Shown here: positions 24,801 through 34,959 of the stretch, in pieces
Layout of the letters: the number at the start of each line of letters is the position of its first letter
Numbering within the stretch: position 1 is the first letter of the stretch
From: Acanthaster planci
Taxonomy: Eukaryota; Echinodermata; Asteroidea; Valvatida; Acanthasteridae
Direction of reading: 5' to 3'
Length of the DNA: 60,000 bases
Assembly (NCBI RefSeq): GCF_001949145.1
Contig: NW_019091536.1
Span: forward strand, 996,060-1,056,059
Made by a program: the position numbers and the translations under genes
Notes under the pieces: generated by a model
What the model saw: only the letters and a program-made list of their open reading frames with translations
Told to the model about the DNA's origin: nothing
Database searches by the model: none

Positions 24801-27800
24801 GGGAATGGGGAGTTACTAAAAGTTGCCTGGCACCAGTAAACTGAAAGCAATATTCTACCTCAATTACGAAAGATTCTAATCTTTCATCTAACCTTTGTTG
24901 ACAACAACTGCGTGATGTCAACTAAACGGAATCTGGAACCCTTCGACTGCAAGTGGGTAAATCTTTGCAACGTTGCACAATCTCGTTTCCACGTAAGCAC
25001 GGGCAGTGAAAACAAACGTGCATGAACATGGAGACCTAGATACGATATCGGCGGAAGGGAAAGGTCGTTTAGAAAAATCTCCATAGGGGGACCGTGCGAG
25101 GGTTCCGGAAGCTCGCTATACCAAATTCACTGCCAGATATTAGTGGTTTGTGAGGATAATACAGGCATTGAGCGCGTTCCACGGAATCGAAGTAATCATT
25201 TAGTAAGCATCATTGGCGTAAATCCCGGGGACGAGGTTCCCCCCCCCCCATTTTGAGGTGAGGGGATGGGCTATTGAATCATCCCCCCCCCCCACACACA
25301 CACTCTCTCTGTGGTGGGCAACAAATTAAAGCGAATTGTGAAGAATTTTTCTATCGACTAAAATGCGTTCAATATCACTCAAAAAGGGAAAACATTTTTA
25401 AAAACCATAAATATGCCCTTCTGAATACTATTACAGATGTACGTCAATGTCATGAACAAAATGTGGTGCCCCCCCCTTCCGCTTTTCAAATGTTAAAGGC
25501 CGGGCAAGTCATCCCCGTTCCCCCCCCCTTTCCGGCACATATTTACGCCACTGGTTAGCATTAAGTTGGCTAAAGCAGTACAATTTTCATTTCCGTAGCA
25601 TGAAACCAAACTCTTATCTTAACCAACCACAGTAAGTGTCAACATTATAATGTTTGCTTGAACATTTTGTTTTGGAGCCATTTTTTTTTCTCTCAAAATT
25701 TTGTGAGGTCTCTCGCGAAAGACTGCCTTCTCAATTGTACAGAGGCACCTATTAATTTCAACTGTCTTGCATTTCATGTCAAATGGTAGTGCCGAAACAA
25801 CATCGCAGAGTGCAAGAGTCCACGTGTTACCGTTAACATGTACTGAGCTCTGGAAGTGCCATCTAGTTTGGGGATATCTAGGCAAAATTTGGGGATATCT
25901 TAGCAATAACTCAGGTTGACGACATCTCAAATGTTAAATGTTGACATCGTGAATGATTTATCAGGGGACGATGCCATCCTGAATGCAGGATTACATCGTC
26001 ATAATAAATTTTTCATGGGACGATGATATCCTAAAAGTGAGTGGGCACCCTAAGGTCAACATCGTCCTCCTGAGATGAAATATTTCTCAGCAAGCCTGAT
26101 GGCAAGTCAAGAGCTCCGTTGTTAGGACGTGGATTCACATAGACCTACGTTTTCCCGAGGGTATATGGTCGAGCAGGAAATGGATGCACTTAAAAGATTT
26201 CACGGAGTCTTGGGTTCCCAAAGGAACATATTTACTTTAGATTTACCGAAGGAAGAATATGCTGTTAGACAAGGGACGGCTGTCCGTTTTGCACCCAAGC
26301 TGGAAGTGAAAATTTTCTTGGTTTTATTTTTTAACTCGGATAAATGTGTGAGTCTAGTTTTTTTACATATTGAGTCACTGAAGTAGAAATGAAGGATCTT
26401 GGTCAAGTGGAACTTTTATTTCTTTTTTATTTGGTCTGTTTTCTTTTTGAGCCGCTGGTTGGTGTTGTGGTTATGCACGCGTGCTGTATAAAAACATACA
26501 CAATGCATACGGTCCTGATCACACCGCTGTGAATACTTAAGTGCTACATTGTTTTCAGCTGATTGCCAGCAGCTTTCAGGACCCAAAAGCTGTCTGTAAA
26601 CTCATCATTTTAGAGCCTTTCCTTATTTTCCGATCTTCTTCCGCCAAGAATCTTAAGCTTTTACCTTGTTTCCTGTTCTGTGATCCGTCAGAATTACCTG
26701 CCCCTCGGCCAAATACATAGGCATGGATTACTTAGATTTCATAATTGAAAGTTAATCCTCTTATAATTTTGTCCTTTAATGCAGGGTTTCCCCAAAGAGT
26801 TTGCCTATAAATCCCCGAGAAAACCCGTTTTCTTTAACAAGCTTCTGACAGATTCTCTCCTACGCAGTCAGCTAATAGTGTGTATATGGACTTGATATTC
26901 ACGTACATACACACGTCGTGGTTAACACTGCGCACACATGCGCAAGAGCCATGTGAGGAAAGAGCAGCCAACAATCAAAAATGTTACACTGTTGGTAATC
27001 AGAATGAAGCTTTCAACTATTACAAGAATTAGTTAGTAGATGCTCTACGGATAGGCCCTACACCTTGGGTCAAATTCCCAAATACTTATTGAATACAAAT
27101 AAAATTTGGACCTCGACAAAATAAAAGGTACTGAAATCCCTCAGCTTACCTTTCTAGGTTTAGTTTATATTTCTGATGCATAGCGCACCCGCATATTATT
27201 TTCCAGTTTTGTGCTCTTCAACATGCAGGATTCGTCGAAATATCCTCTGCTGTCTTTGTCTTATGATCTCCTCTTATTCGTGTAGAGCCGACTAAGTCTT
27301 GTGCATTGCAATGCTGTAGTTCGTCAGTTTCACCGGCAACAGATTCTCTCGATCGTTTCTAGATTTCAAAATATTTGCATAAAAAAATCCTGTATAGCGT
27401 CATTAACTGAATTCATCAGCCACACCTACACACAACAGCGTGAGCCACTTGCATTGATCAATTAAGAGTTCCATGTGTCCTTTCGCAGAGTCAGTACTTT
27501 TGTCAGAGAATCGAGTTGCTTGGCAAATTTCTACCCAAACGTACAGACACATATCCCGGGGGGCACAGCTTGCTGTTGACGGGAAAACTGACGGGGAGTT
27601 CTTCCGCGGAAATACTTGCACTCATACAGGTAAGAAAACTAATTTTTGTTCGTTTGTTTTGATTTGGTTTTGGCACGGTTTCGGGAAGCCCTACCCGTTG
27701 GTTTGGTTAGTTTGGGTAGCATTATGTACGGCACCGGGGTGGTAGTGCCTAAGTCTCCATTGTCACTGAAGTGCAAAACTTTGTCCCCCTGCGGAACAGG

Positions 27801-30800
27801 GATTACGAAAGAGGAAGGTGCCATGCACGTCAGTATTTCATTATTAAAAGTTTAATCTATGTTACAAGTTCGGTATCATGAATGGACGCAGTAGGTAGCA
27901 TTTGAAGCAANNNNNNNNNNNNNNNNNNNNNNNNNNNNNNNNNNNNNNNNNNNNNNNNNNNNNNNNNNNNNNNNNNNNNNNNNNNNNNNNNNNNNNNNNN
28001 NNNNNNNNNNNNNNNNNNNNNNNNNNNNNNNNNNNNNNNNNNNNNNNNNNNNNNNNNNNNNNNNNNNNNNNNNNNNNNNNNNNNNNNNNNNNNNNNNNNN
28101 NNNNNNNNNNNNNNNNNNNNNNNNNNNNNNNNNNNNNNNNNNNNNNNNNNNNNNNNNNGTAGGTAGGTAATCGTAACCATCCTTCCTAAATAAGAAGTAA
28201 ATTTCGCTTAACAAAAGGGAAATTTGGCTTTGTAAAAATATACAAAGGATGATTTGGCGGCTACATCTTATTTACTTTCGTGCAAAAAGGGAGAACAAAG
28301 GGACCAAATGTAGCTTCCCATCTGAGCAAGCCCATGAGGAAGCCATAGGATTGTTTCGTGGAACAAATTTCTCTCCCCCTGGAAATTGGGTCTGGATGAG
28401 TTCGCATGGCTTGTGACATTTTGTTCCACTCTCGGCCAATTTGCCGCCGGATTTTAAAATTTAACTTTTGTTCACCATATAAGTAAGAGAATTTTAATTC
28501 ATTTCGTGCCGATTCGTCTTTTCCAGCTAAGCATTTTGAACCCTGGTGGAAACTAGACTTGGGGAAAAGCTTCGTCGTAACGAAGGTTGTTATTTTCAAC
28601 CGCGCTGGAAAATTTGGTGAGTGCTTTTGAGTTTTGGAATCAGTCTGACAAAGAGAAAGCCCTGCAAAGTAAATTTAAACAGAGAGGAGATGTAGCCCAC
28701 GGTAGAGACAAAGCTCAAATTAATTCCGGTATGGTGAAACATTGTATACGATCAAGTTAATTAATGGAGTGGTCGTGGAATGAGATATAAAAGGATGATG
28801 AAGAGGGTAAGAGAGATGGTTGTATGCAGGGAGGCGACAGTGACGTGTAAAATATTGAACCAGTGATAAATGGGCAATTACCACTCTAACTAGGATCTGT
28901 CTCAAAGATGATAGGAATAGGATGATGGTGAATAGACGTGGATGACAATACTCCCACATTTTAAATGGTGCATTGTTAATAATGTACTGTGTACACACTT
29001 ACATTAGCTTCTTTGAGAAAGAGGTGGCCTTTACAACCCCTTCTTCAGCACATTTCTGGTGAAATCTGAATTTGTTTGTGGACTGGATTTCGTTATGGGG
29101 GTGCAGGTAGACGTCTCTTTGGCGCTGAAGTGCGCGTTGGTGGCAATGCTGTGACCGGCGGGAACCGCCCTTGCGGTAGTCTTGTGACGAAGGCAGAAGT
29201 AGCGGCCACGGGCAACAAGATCACGCGGGAGTGTGCAGCAAACACGAGGGGGCGCTTCGTCAGCGTGCAGATCCGGCACAGAGCGGAATTTCTGACGTTG
29301 TGTGAGGTGCAGGTATTTGGCCACGAAATACTGGGTAATACAGGACTTCTCCAGAGTATATAACTTAAGCAAAAGCTTACCAGAATTTGGTTCTAATCAA
29401 GTCGTTGACAGTGAGTTTTTTTAGGCACGATGTAAGATCACAATAATGTTGTCGCCAAAAATTCGTCAGATTTGATAGTCTTTTGTAGGGTTCTTACTTA
29501 ATACAGTAACGTGCGTACATACACCACCAGATAAAATGGCATTATAGGCATGATGGACTTAGTCTGATTTGCAATGACCCCTGAGCTGAACCAATAGAGG
29601 GTGCAATTTTCCAAGCAACGGCGGCTCCCTTGGTCGGAAATGCACATCGGTGTTTCACAAACGACAATAAAATACACGCGTTACGGGCGCGTCGCTACCA
29701 GCAAAATGAGCAATCCCAACAAACCTGGCTATTTTCAACCGATGAGGAGGTGCTTCTGCTTAAGGCGGATTATTTGAAAAAGTGAACCAGCTAATTCCAA
29801 AATAGTGCCATTTTAGTCCTACAGATAATTAATAAAATTTCACTTATAAAACAAGAAGGTCATATTTGGCATTTCTGTTTTGGCAGGAAGTGACAGCGCA
29901 GTGATTCCGTTCGAGGGCTACCCTCCTCTCCCGTCCCCTCTCATCCCATCCCCAGGGTACCCGTCCGGGTTCATACCAGGGTCTGCTGTGACCGGGGGGA
30001 ACTGCCTGGTTCCTGATTTGCAGAACAAGGGGAGCTACCTGGTCATACCAGACGGTGGTGTGACGGTGGTTGGCCGTTGCGCCAAATGCCGTTGCGATGT
30101 TGTCACCTCCTATATCTCACCTGGAAAAGTGATTGACAGGTGAAGTCGAGGATAATATGGATTTTTCTAAAGTTAAAAGACACTAAAATTTCGATTGAAG
30201 TGAATTTTGTATTATGTCAAAAGTTAGCAATTTCCCAAGCAAAAAATATAGCCGCTACGGTATAAAATATGACTTTGCTGGACGTAATAACGGGCGCACG
30301 GAACAACAGTAGGAAGCCTTCAACGTGAAGTCGTTTGAATAAACGTTCTAATATTCATCACAGAGGCTGCAATTGCGACTATTCGGACTGTTGCGAGTAC
30401 CAGGGAAAGTACTACGCCCCCAACGATATCGTGCCTAACTACAATGGAGACCAGTGTGGCCGGATCTGCAAATGTTTCGCCAGTGCTGGTGGCGAGAGAC
30501 CCATCATTGCTTGCTCCCCCAACAGCAACGTGTGTGAGTTTGAGAGCAGATGCGTGCACTACGAGGTGGATAATTGTGGCTGCCCCTACTGCAAAACAGG
30601 TAACGGATAAAATGACAAGATCTGGGCCAGGCATCGCGAACCTTTTAAGCAGTATTACGAAAAGGAGTCTACAAGCATGTTATAACAGTGTTGTAGCCAA
30701 ATTTAGACACCTTTCATAAAGTAACCCCTGGGTATTTTTTTTCCCGGGAAGACAGACATAATGCTTGGTTGTGTGAGTCTACGTTTTGTTTCTAGCGATG

Positions 30801-33800
30801 GATGGCAAGGGAGGCAGAAAACATCCAAGATGGGAGCAAATGGGTAGAGATAAAAACTGTAAAGAACTTCTAAGCTATACACGAAAAGCAGGCTTACACC
30901 AAGAAGTCACAACCAAAATAATTACATGTACTTGGATACGCTAACCATATACATATTCACTGACATCTCGAAAATCAGGACTGGATCTCGTTCTGTGGCG
31001 TCGAACCACGATTTCTGGATGGACATGGAGGAGCATAGAATGACTAAAATGATTTCCACGTCTTCAGAGAATTTCAGCGAAATTTTCCACCAAAGCTATA
31101 GAAATGTTAATCATGTCACTCTCACCGTTAAAGAGCGGGGGTCCATCTCTATAGAAATTCTGCCCATGCACCAGTTGGTTCTACACGTCTGTATTGCTAT
31201 TTTTCTAATCTGCCTTTTTGAGCAGACTCCTTCCGTCCAAAGCATCAGTAGGACTCGGTTAAAGCCACAAGCTTAGCCCTCAATGATGGATTCATGATTT
31301 ATATAATCGTATTAAAGCGTTGAAATAATAATCAATTTTCCCACTTGGGTGACCAGTGTACTGGTACTCGGGCCATTGGATGAGAAGATCATGTTACTCT
31401 AAGGCTGCCAGTGTTGCCCACCTGATAACCTGACTCCTTCCCAACAACTCCGTCCTTTTCTTCCTTCGCATTCAGGGTGTCATTGGCTAGACTAGGGTGA
31501 CTAAAATACATGGAGCTACAAAAATAATGTAGACCATTGCTCGCCGATGGTGGTCCAATGTCAAGTGCATGGGGAACTTCCAAACAGAAAGGCATCAAAA
31601 TCTACCCAAGGGGCTTGGCTTGGAATAACCAGCACGTTTCACGCCACGAGTGCCTTTCTCGTTCCTGAGAAAGATGTGTCGCCAAAGGGAGGATTTTACT
31701 TGATCCACGTAATGTGGTGTGAGCAAATTGAAGCGATAATGTGCCACCTCAGAAAGAGCCATGAAAAAAATTGGAGAGAGACTTGGTTAATGTGACCCAA
31801 CCACGCAAAGTTACAGTTATAGTTGGATGGTTGGAAGAAACTTCAAAACAGAATTTAAGAATGCATTGACCCTGTGCTTGTGCAAGCCAGGTTTGATGTC
31901 AGTTCAAATATAAAGTTACTTTAGGCTTTCAACTGACCATCTTTCAGCACGTTACGTACGTGTGTCGTGGACTCACTATGTACGGTTGAGGCCTCATGAG
32001 GCGTGAAGTATACAGCAGACGCGGACTCCAGGTTGCAAAAAAGTGAGGAAAATAACGCTCTTCGTGTTTTCATGACCCCCTAAAATGTCAATACGATACT
32101 CTCCCAATTTCATTGTAGTCCCGATTATACAGTAATGGAATCTCAGGTATAGATGTCCTTTGCAAATTAAATCTAGGGCATTTTCTGATGATGTTTGAGG
32201 ATACTTTGTTCATGCTCAGCTCGCAATCGCTCGGTGAGTAAAATGTAAATGTCCACAAACTTGAAAGTCACGCTCAAAAAAGCTGGAAAAACCATGATAA
32301 TGGTCAGGGCATTTTGGCCCTTGGCCAAATAGTCAAACGTTACTATATCTGCAGCAAAACTTCTTCAGGTACAACTCCGGTGCACCCTCTTTAATGATGG
32401 TTTACAGTTCCTATTACACAACTTATGCTTGCTACAAATAGCCTTTGTCTCTGGAACGGCTGGAAGGGATTTCATGTAGTTAGGCCCCAATTTTTATGGT
32501 TCAAGCTAAGGCAAGTATGGAGCCTGAGCCTCACCTTCAAACGTAGATATCAAAGCTTGAGAGCTAGTTCTTTTTGTTTAATCATAGAAGGCCGACAAAT
32601 GACACCAAGGCTAGGGCTGAGACTTGATATCAGACGACGAATGCGAGGTTTAAGAAATGCTTCTATCGATTTTTTATGTCTAGGAGTGAGCGACTGTTGG
32701 GGTTACGACCCGTGGAAGCAGAAAGACGTCTGTGTACCAGACGGGCATGGCCCCGTGGTCATTAATCCTCAGCATCCCTACTTTACCTGCCAATGCATGT
32801 ACGTCACCACCTTCACGGTTAACGCCAACACTGCAATTCCATACAACAAACTCAGGTGAGGTTTACCACTGCTGTGGGTGTATTTTTTTCCGAAGGGGTT
32901 GTTAAATACAAGTATAGACACTTAAAAGGGATGAACGCATGCGTATGCAGTCTCCTGTCGCCTACATCCTCATCTCTTACCCCAACGAAATCTAACATAT
33001 GGAGGGAGAGGCACCTGCAATTCTCTCCAGATCTCATTTCCAACAGAAAAAGCTCTCGTTCTAAGTGCCCCAGGATTAGTTTAGCAATTGGGATGGAGGA
33101 AAAACAACACACCGAAGTTTTGCCACTGACAAGACAGACCTCCCAAAAGATAAAAAAAAGACACTTCTTATGAGTAGCCGGTTCAGGTTCATGCCTTGGG
33201 GAGGAGCAAGAAACAGATCCATAGTGCCTTTGGCGAAGAAGGCTTTTTGATTAAAGAGCTTTCAGACGGTATACTTGTAGGACACACAGAACCTTGAATG
33301 TAGGAAACAGGCCAATTGAAGGAGTACACGGACTTGGAATTGTTTGCCGGGGGAGGAGACGTTGGCTTAGCATTATGCAGAGATGCAGTGGAACAAGTTG
33401 GCGCGGTGGATGGTGTTGAGTTGGGTGGGTGTAGGTTGACCAAAGAGCGACTATCTTAGGCTTTACATTAAAATAGTGTAAACTAGTTGTTTGTCTTTTT
33501 TTCAGTCACATTGTTACAAACATTTTAGCTGTGGAAAATTCAGAAAGTAGCCTTACAGATTTTTACTGTTTTATTTCTTAAAGTCAGGAGAAAGACATCA
33601 GTATAGCCCATTGCCGAGGATCGATGATACCCTCGACTGCGTTCGAGACAACACGCTTTCGTGTGAAGTGTTGTCATTATGGTTTTACTTTTTCCTGCGG
33701 GTGAAATACAATCTAAAATCATTGCTGAATACCGTGCATGGACTGCTCAGGGAAATTCGTTGCTAGGAATCCATTTAAAGTCAGTTGTTCAGTTATATCC

Positions 33801-34531
33801 TACGCACACGAAGCGATTCAAAAGCGAAGCAAACTGCACTTTACTACGTCAAACGAAGATATCTTAACGCGCCCTCACTTTTGTATAGATGTCAAGCGAA
33901 AGATGCACCAGTGCTTTAATTGCCAATCTGTGCTAAACTCAACACTTGACTGGACGAGTTGCACTTAACCAACCAGCGACTTCCAGGTTCAAATTACCAC
34001 TGTTTATAGTCATCATGTGACCAGGACTGGATTATGTGTTCCGTAGGCTCAAGGCACCAGTTTTCCGCATGCCCATGGGCTCTATATACATGTACATGTA
34101 CTCTGCTCTAAGTTCAAGCACCAGTCTCATAGCGCTGCAGTCGTTAGCCCTGCGGTCCTGCATTGATGCTAAGCATGAGCAGTTCTTGAAGCTCTCTCAA
34201 CATCGAAAATCCAAAGACCGATGCTCAATCATTGAAGCTACGTTTGCATAATTTCAATGGTGATGTTTTATTACACATCTATGGTATTTTTGTCGGCACC
34301 TTTTTCGTAGGCCCCGAATATATTGCAAGCCCTATAGGCATTGTGCCTACTGTGCCTATTGGACAACCCGGCCCTTCCTGCGGACCACCCTTTGATCTTT
34401 GTACTAATGTGCGGATTTTTTTTGTTCCTCTTGATATTACAGAAGAGCCAGATGCACCGGCCCAGTACACTGACTGTGAAGCTCTCTTGGACAGATCACA
34501 TGGGGTTACAGCAGTGGTATTATTAATATGA
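18770..34531 (+). CDS. Secreted VWC-like / F-type lectin multidomain protein (gene span, incomplete model)
   Basis: Model: exons 18770-18881, 22545-22778, 27489-27629, (one exon probably in the gap 27911-28158), 29107-29334, 29887-30139, 30364-30599 and 32684-32855, with a tentative last exon 34311-34531. Reading phases agree at every visible junction up to 32855 (1,1,1,[gap],1,2,1,2). The product would be an extracellular protein: signal peptide, VWC-like cysteine domain, F-type lectin (fucolectin) domain, Pro/Gly-rich linker, then one or more two-exon cysteine modules ending in CGCPxC. F-type lectins bind fucose; VWC-like domains mediate protein contacts in matrix and signalling proteins. 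This pairing suggests a matrix, mucus, adhesive or defence protein, but that is inference. The end is uncertain, because the phase-2 exon that should follow 32855 was not found. Confidence 0.6.
18882..22544 (+). other. Intron 1 of the secreted gene
   Basis: A 3.7-kb intron with a GTAATT donor and a TTTCCGCGCCAG acceptor. It contains one small inverted-repeat element (20254-20423). A GC-richer patch at 20560-20730 encodes Cys-containing frames and ends in a possible donor (TTACAG before GTGACT), but I could not support it as an exon. Confidence 0.5.
20254..20423 (-). mobile_element. Inverted-repeat element (CCTTTCCATATG family)
   Basis: The ends read GCCTTTCCATATGCGCATC and, inverted, CCTTTCCATATGTACTTTT. 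On the minus strand the interior aligns with 11951-12328 (CATTAACATAGCATTC, GTTCGGCCGTCAC) and with 45359-45558. At about 170 bp this is a compact, uninterrupted copy, which shows that the palindrome inside the 12-kb copy is a later insertion. Confidence 0.65.
22545..22778 (+). CDS. Exon 2: VWC-like cysteine-rich domain
   Basis: Codes for about 78 residues with ten cysteines: TCIANGNIYNPGQEV, then PCKTQCRC, IVCAV, QCAFTNLCV and DICGCPKC. The N-G-x-x-Y-x-P-G-Q start, the CxxxCxC centre and the CGCPxC end resemble von Willebrand factor type C domains. The exon is noticeably more G+C-rich than its introns and starts and ends in phase 1, the classic symmetrical arrangement of shuffled extracellular modules. 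Acceptor CGCGCCAG; donor ACAG before GTGGGA. The same layout recurs in the exon at 30364. Confidence 0.8.
23085..23182. repeat. 60-bp tandem duplication
   Basis: GGCTTAGTTGAAGCTACATG, followed by a one-base difference and GGTTGCAAGTTCAAT, occurs twice exactly 60 bp apart. Both copies are open in one plus-strand frame that reads VEATCGCKFN. The second follows an acceptor-like TTTATTCAG. It is most likely a simple local duplication in the intron. Confidence 0.6.
25211..25554. mobile_element. C-rich inverted-repeat element with GGCGTAAAT ends
   Basis: The left end is CATTGGCGTAAATCC and the right end, inverted, is CCAGTGGCGTAAATATG. Poly-C or poly-G runs lie just inside the ends and internally (25240s, 25283-25292, 25470s, 25520s). 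The length is about 344 bp, with no coding capacity. It is similar in style to the elements at 1096-1320 and 36743-36998. Confidence 0.5.
27489..27629 (+). CDS. Exon 3: start of F-type lectin domain
   Basis: Gives about 47 residues, including LLSENRVAWQIST, GAQLAVDGKTDGEFF and NTCTHTG. AVDGxTDG followed by CTHT is the hallmark of the first part of fucolectin/F5-8-type-C lectin (FTP) domains. Acceptor GTCCTTTCGCAG and donor ACAG before GTAAGA are both strong. The exon is phase 1 at each end. The frame that agrees with phase 1 from exon 2 is the one encoding the lectin motif, which supports joining them. Confidence 0.8.
27630..29106 (+). other. Lectin-domain intron region containing an assembly gap
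   Basis: Includes 248 undetermined bases (27911-28158). The flanking readable sequence holds no stretch encoding the central FTP segment (the WWRVDL region and RGDCC loop). That segment needs roughly 35-40 codons and would fit in the gap. The first readable bases after the gap, GTAGGTAGGTAATC, would suit a splice donor. Confidence 0.55.
27911..28158. other. Assembly gap, 248 N
   Basis: A run of undetermined bases. It lies exactly where an exon is missing from the lectin domain. GTAGGTA-like sequence occurs on both flanks, so a local repeat may have caused the gap. Confidence 1.
29107..29334 (+). CDS. Exon: C-terminal half of F-type lectin domain
   Basis: About 76 residues with RLFGAEVRVG, GGNRPCGSLV, ITRECAANTRGRFVSVQIR and LTLCEVQVFGHE. 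The GRFVSVQI...LTLCEVQVFG block is the conserved closing strand pair of FTP lectins, and the Cys of PCGS, REC and LCEV match family positions. The start is phase 1 after GGGGGTGCAG; the end is phase 1 before GTAATA. The fucose-binding loop (HxnRxDxxxR/K) would straddle the missing exon, so binding competence cannot be judged. Confidence 0.8.
29571..29709. repeat. Dispersed repeat, copy 1 (second at 37088-37229)
   Basis: Shares GAGGGTGCAATTTTCC, TTCACAAACGAC, ACGCGTTA and GCAAAATGAG, in the same order, with 37088-37229. It lies in an intron of the secreted gene. The repeats are diverged and no open frame is conserved between them. Confidence 0.6.
29887..30139 (+). CDS. Exon: Pro/Gly linker and first half of a cysteine module
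   Basis: Begins with a low-complexity linker rich in Pro, Gly, Ser and Tyr (YPPLPSPLIPSPGYPSG). It then reads GGNCLVPD, YLVIPDGG and RCAKCRC and ends in VID plus the first two bases of Arg. The CVPD...VI.P...CxC...R pattern recurs at 32684-32855. The exon runs from phase 1 to phase 2, and its AG plus the A at 30364 completes an Arg codon, giving the R-G-C-N-C junction. This confirms the splice. Confidence 0.75.
30364..30599 (+). CDS. Exon: second VWC-like domain
   Basis: Encodes about 79 residues with a cysteine-dense start (GCNCDYSDCCEYQGKYYAP), then QCGRICKC, IIACSP, NVCEF, RCVHY and NCGCPYC. Spacing from the QC..C.C core to CGCPYC matches exon 2 at 22545, so the protein has at least two copies of this domain. 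Acceptor ATTCATCACAG; donor AACAG before GTAACG; it runs from phase 2 to phase 1. Confidence 0.8.
30600..32683 (+). other. Intron of the secreted gene
   Basis: About 2.1 kb. No further cysteine-rich exon was recognised. A 116-codon frame at 30926-31276 has no domain signature, and I treat it as chance. Confidence 0.45.
32684..32855 (+). CDS. Exon: second copy of the CVPD...CxC half-module
   Basis: Gives about 57 residues: SDCWGYDPWKQKDVCVPDG, then VVINPQHPYFTCQCMYV and AIPYNKL plus two bases of an Arg codon. It parallels the exon at 29887 (CVPD, VI.P, CxC, terminal Arg split by the intron) but lacks the long Pro linker. It starts in phase 1, compatible with the donor at 30599, and ends in phase 2 before GTGAGG. 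A phase-2 VWC-like exon should follow; none was found before 34.3 kb, so the gene may be broken, or the exon may be diverged or assembled elsewhere. Confidence 0.65.
32856..34310 (+). other. Region after the last firm exon, no gene seen
   Basis: I searched for a phase-2 cysteine-rich exon to follow 32855 and found none. A good acceptor-like tract (CTTTTTTTCAG, about 33494-33504) leads only to a non-cysteine frame that soon stops. Confidence 0.4.
34311..34531 (+). CDS. Tentative terminal exon with Pro/Gly linker
   Basis: After the acceptor-like CACCTTTTTCGTAG the frame reads GPEYIASPIGIVPTVPIGQP, then GPSCGPPFDLCTN, EEPDAPAQYTDC and a TGA at 34529-34531. It enters in phase 1 and resembles the Pro/Gly linker at 29887. 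An AATAAA follows at 34783-34788. It cannot be spliced directly to the phase-2 donor at 32855, so it requires an unseen intermediate exon. It could also be unrelated. Confidence 0.3.
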
Positions 34532-34782
34532 GCATATCAGGCTTCAACAGAATTCCCCAAAGAACAATGAGGGTTTCAAATGATGTCAAAAGATTATAAG
34601 CTCAGGCCATTCAGCTCGAAAAAAATTAATGACGTGGTCTCACTGAAAGTATGTATCCTTCAATTCAGTTTAAGCACGGAAGATCAGTGAACAGGACTGG
34701 GTAACATTCTGACAACAGGTGGCGCTAATCATGGTCGTCGCACAATACCCATGTGTCCTTACATCTTCTCCCAGAAACTGGA

Positions 34783-34788
34783 AATAAA
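34783..34788 (+). terminator. Possible polyadenylation signal of the secreted gene
   Basis: AATAAA about 250 bp after the tentative stop codon at 34531. Its value depends on that exon being real. Confidence 0.25.
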
Positions 34789-34959
34789 CTCCATTTTTAC
34801 GTGTTCAAATTAATCAGATCAAGTGGTATCTACAATCAAGCATCCTAGCAAACACAGTAGCAACCTTTGATTTGATAAATACAGTTCCATTAACGTGTCC
34901 AATTGGAAGGTAGGTCGAAACTGCCCAAACCAGCATGACGTGTTCCAGGTCCTTGTACG

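Larger units (their letters stand above)
22779..27488 (+). other. Intron 2 of the secreted gene
   Basis: A 4.7-kb intron. It holds a 60-bp tandem duplication (about 23085-23182), a C-rich inverted-repeat element (25211-25554), and a short duplication of TTTGGGGATATCT near 25867-25901. No further exon with matching phase and cysteine pattern was seen. Confidence 0.5.

Noticed and set aside
28261-28599. 112-codon minus-strand frame next to the assembly gap
   Set aside because: No recognisable domain and no splice sites; it lies in the intron region of the plus-strand lectin gene.
30320-30634. 104-codon minus-strand frame
   Set aside because: It is antisense to the well-supported VWC-like exon 30364-30599.
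30926-31276. 116-codon plus-strand frame with a hydrophobic stretch
   Set aside because: I considered it as an exon of the secreted gene, but it has few cysteines, no phase-compatible acceptor and A+T-biased codons.
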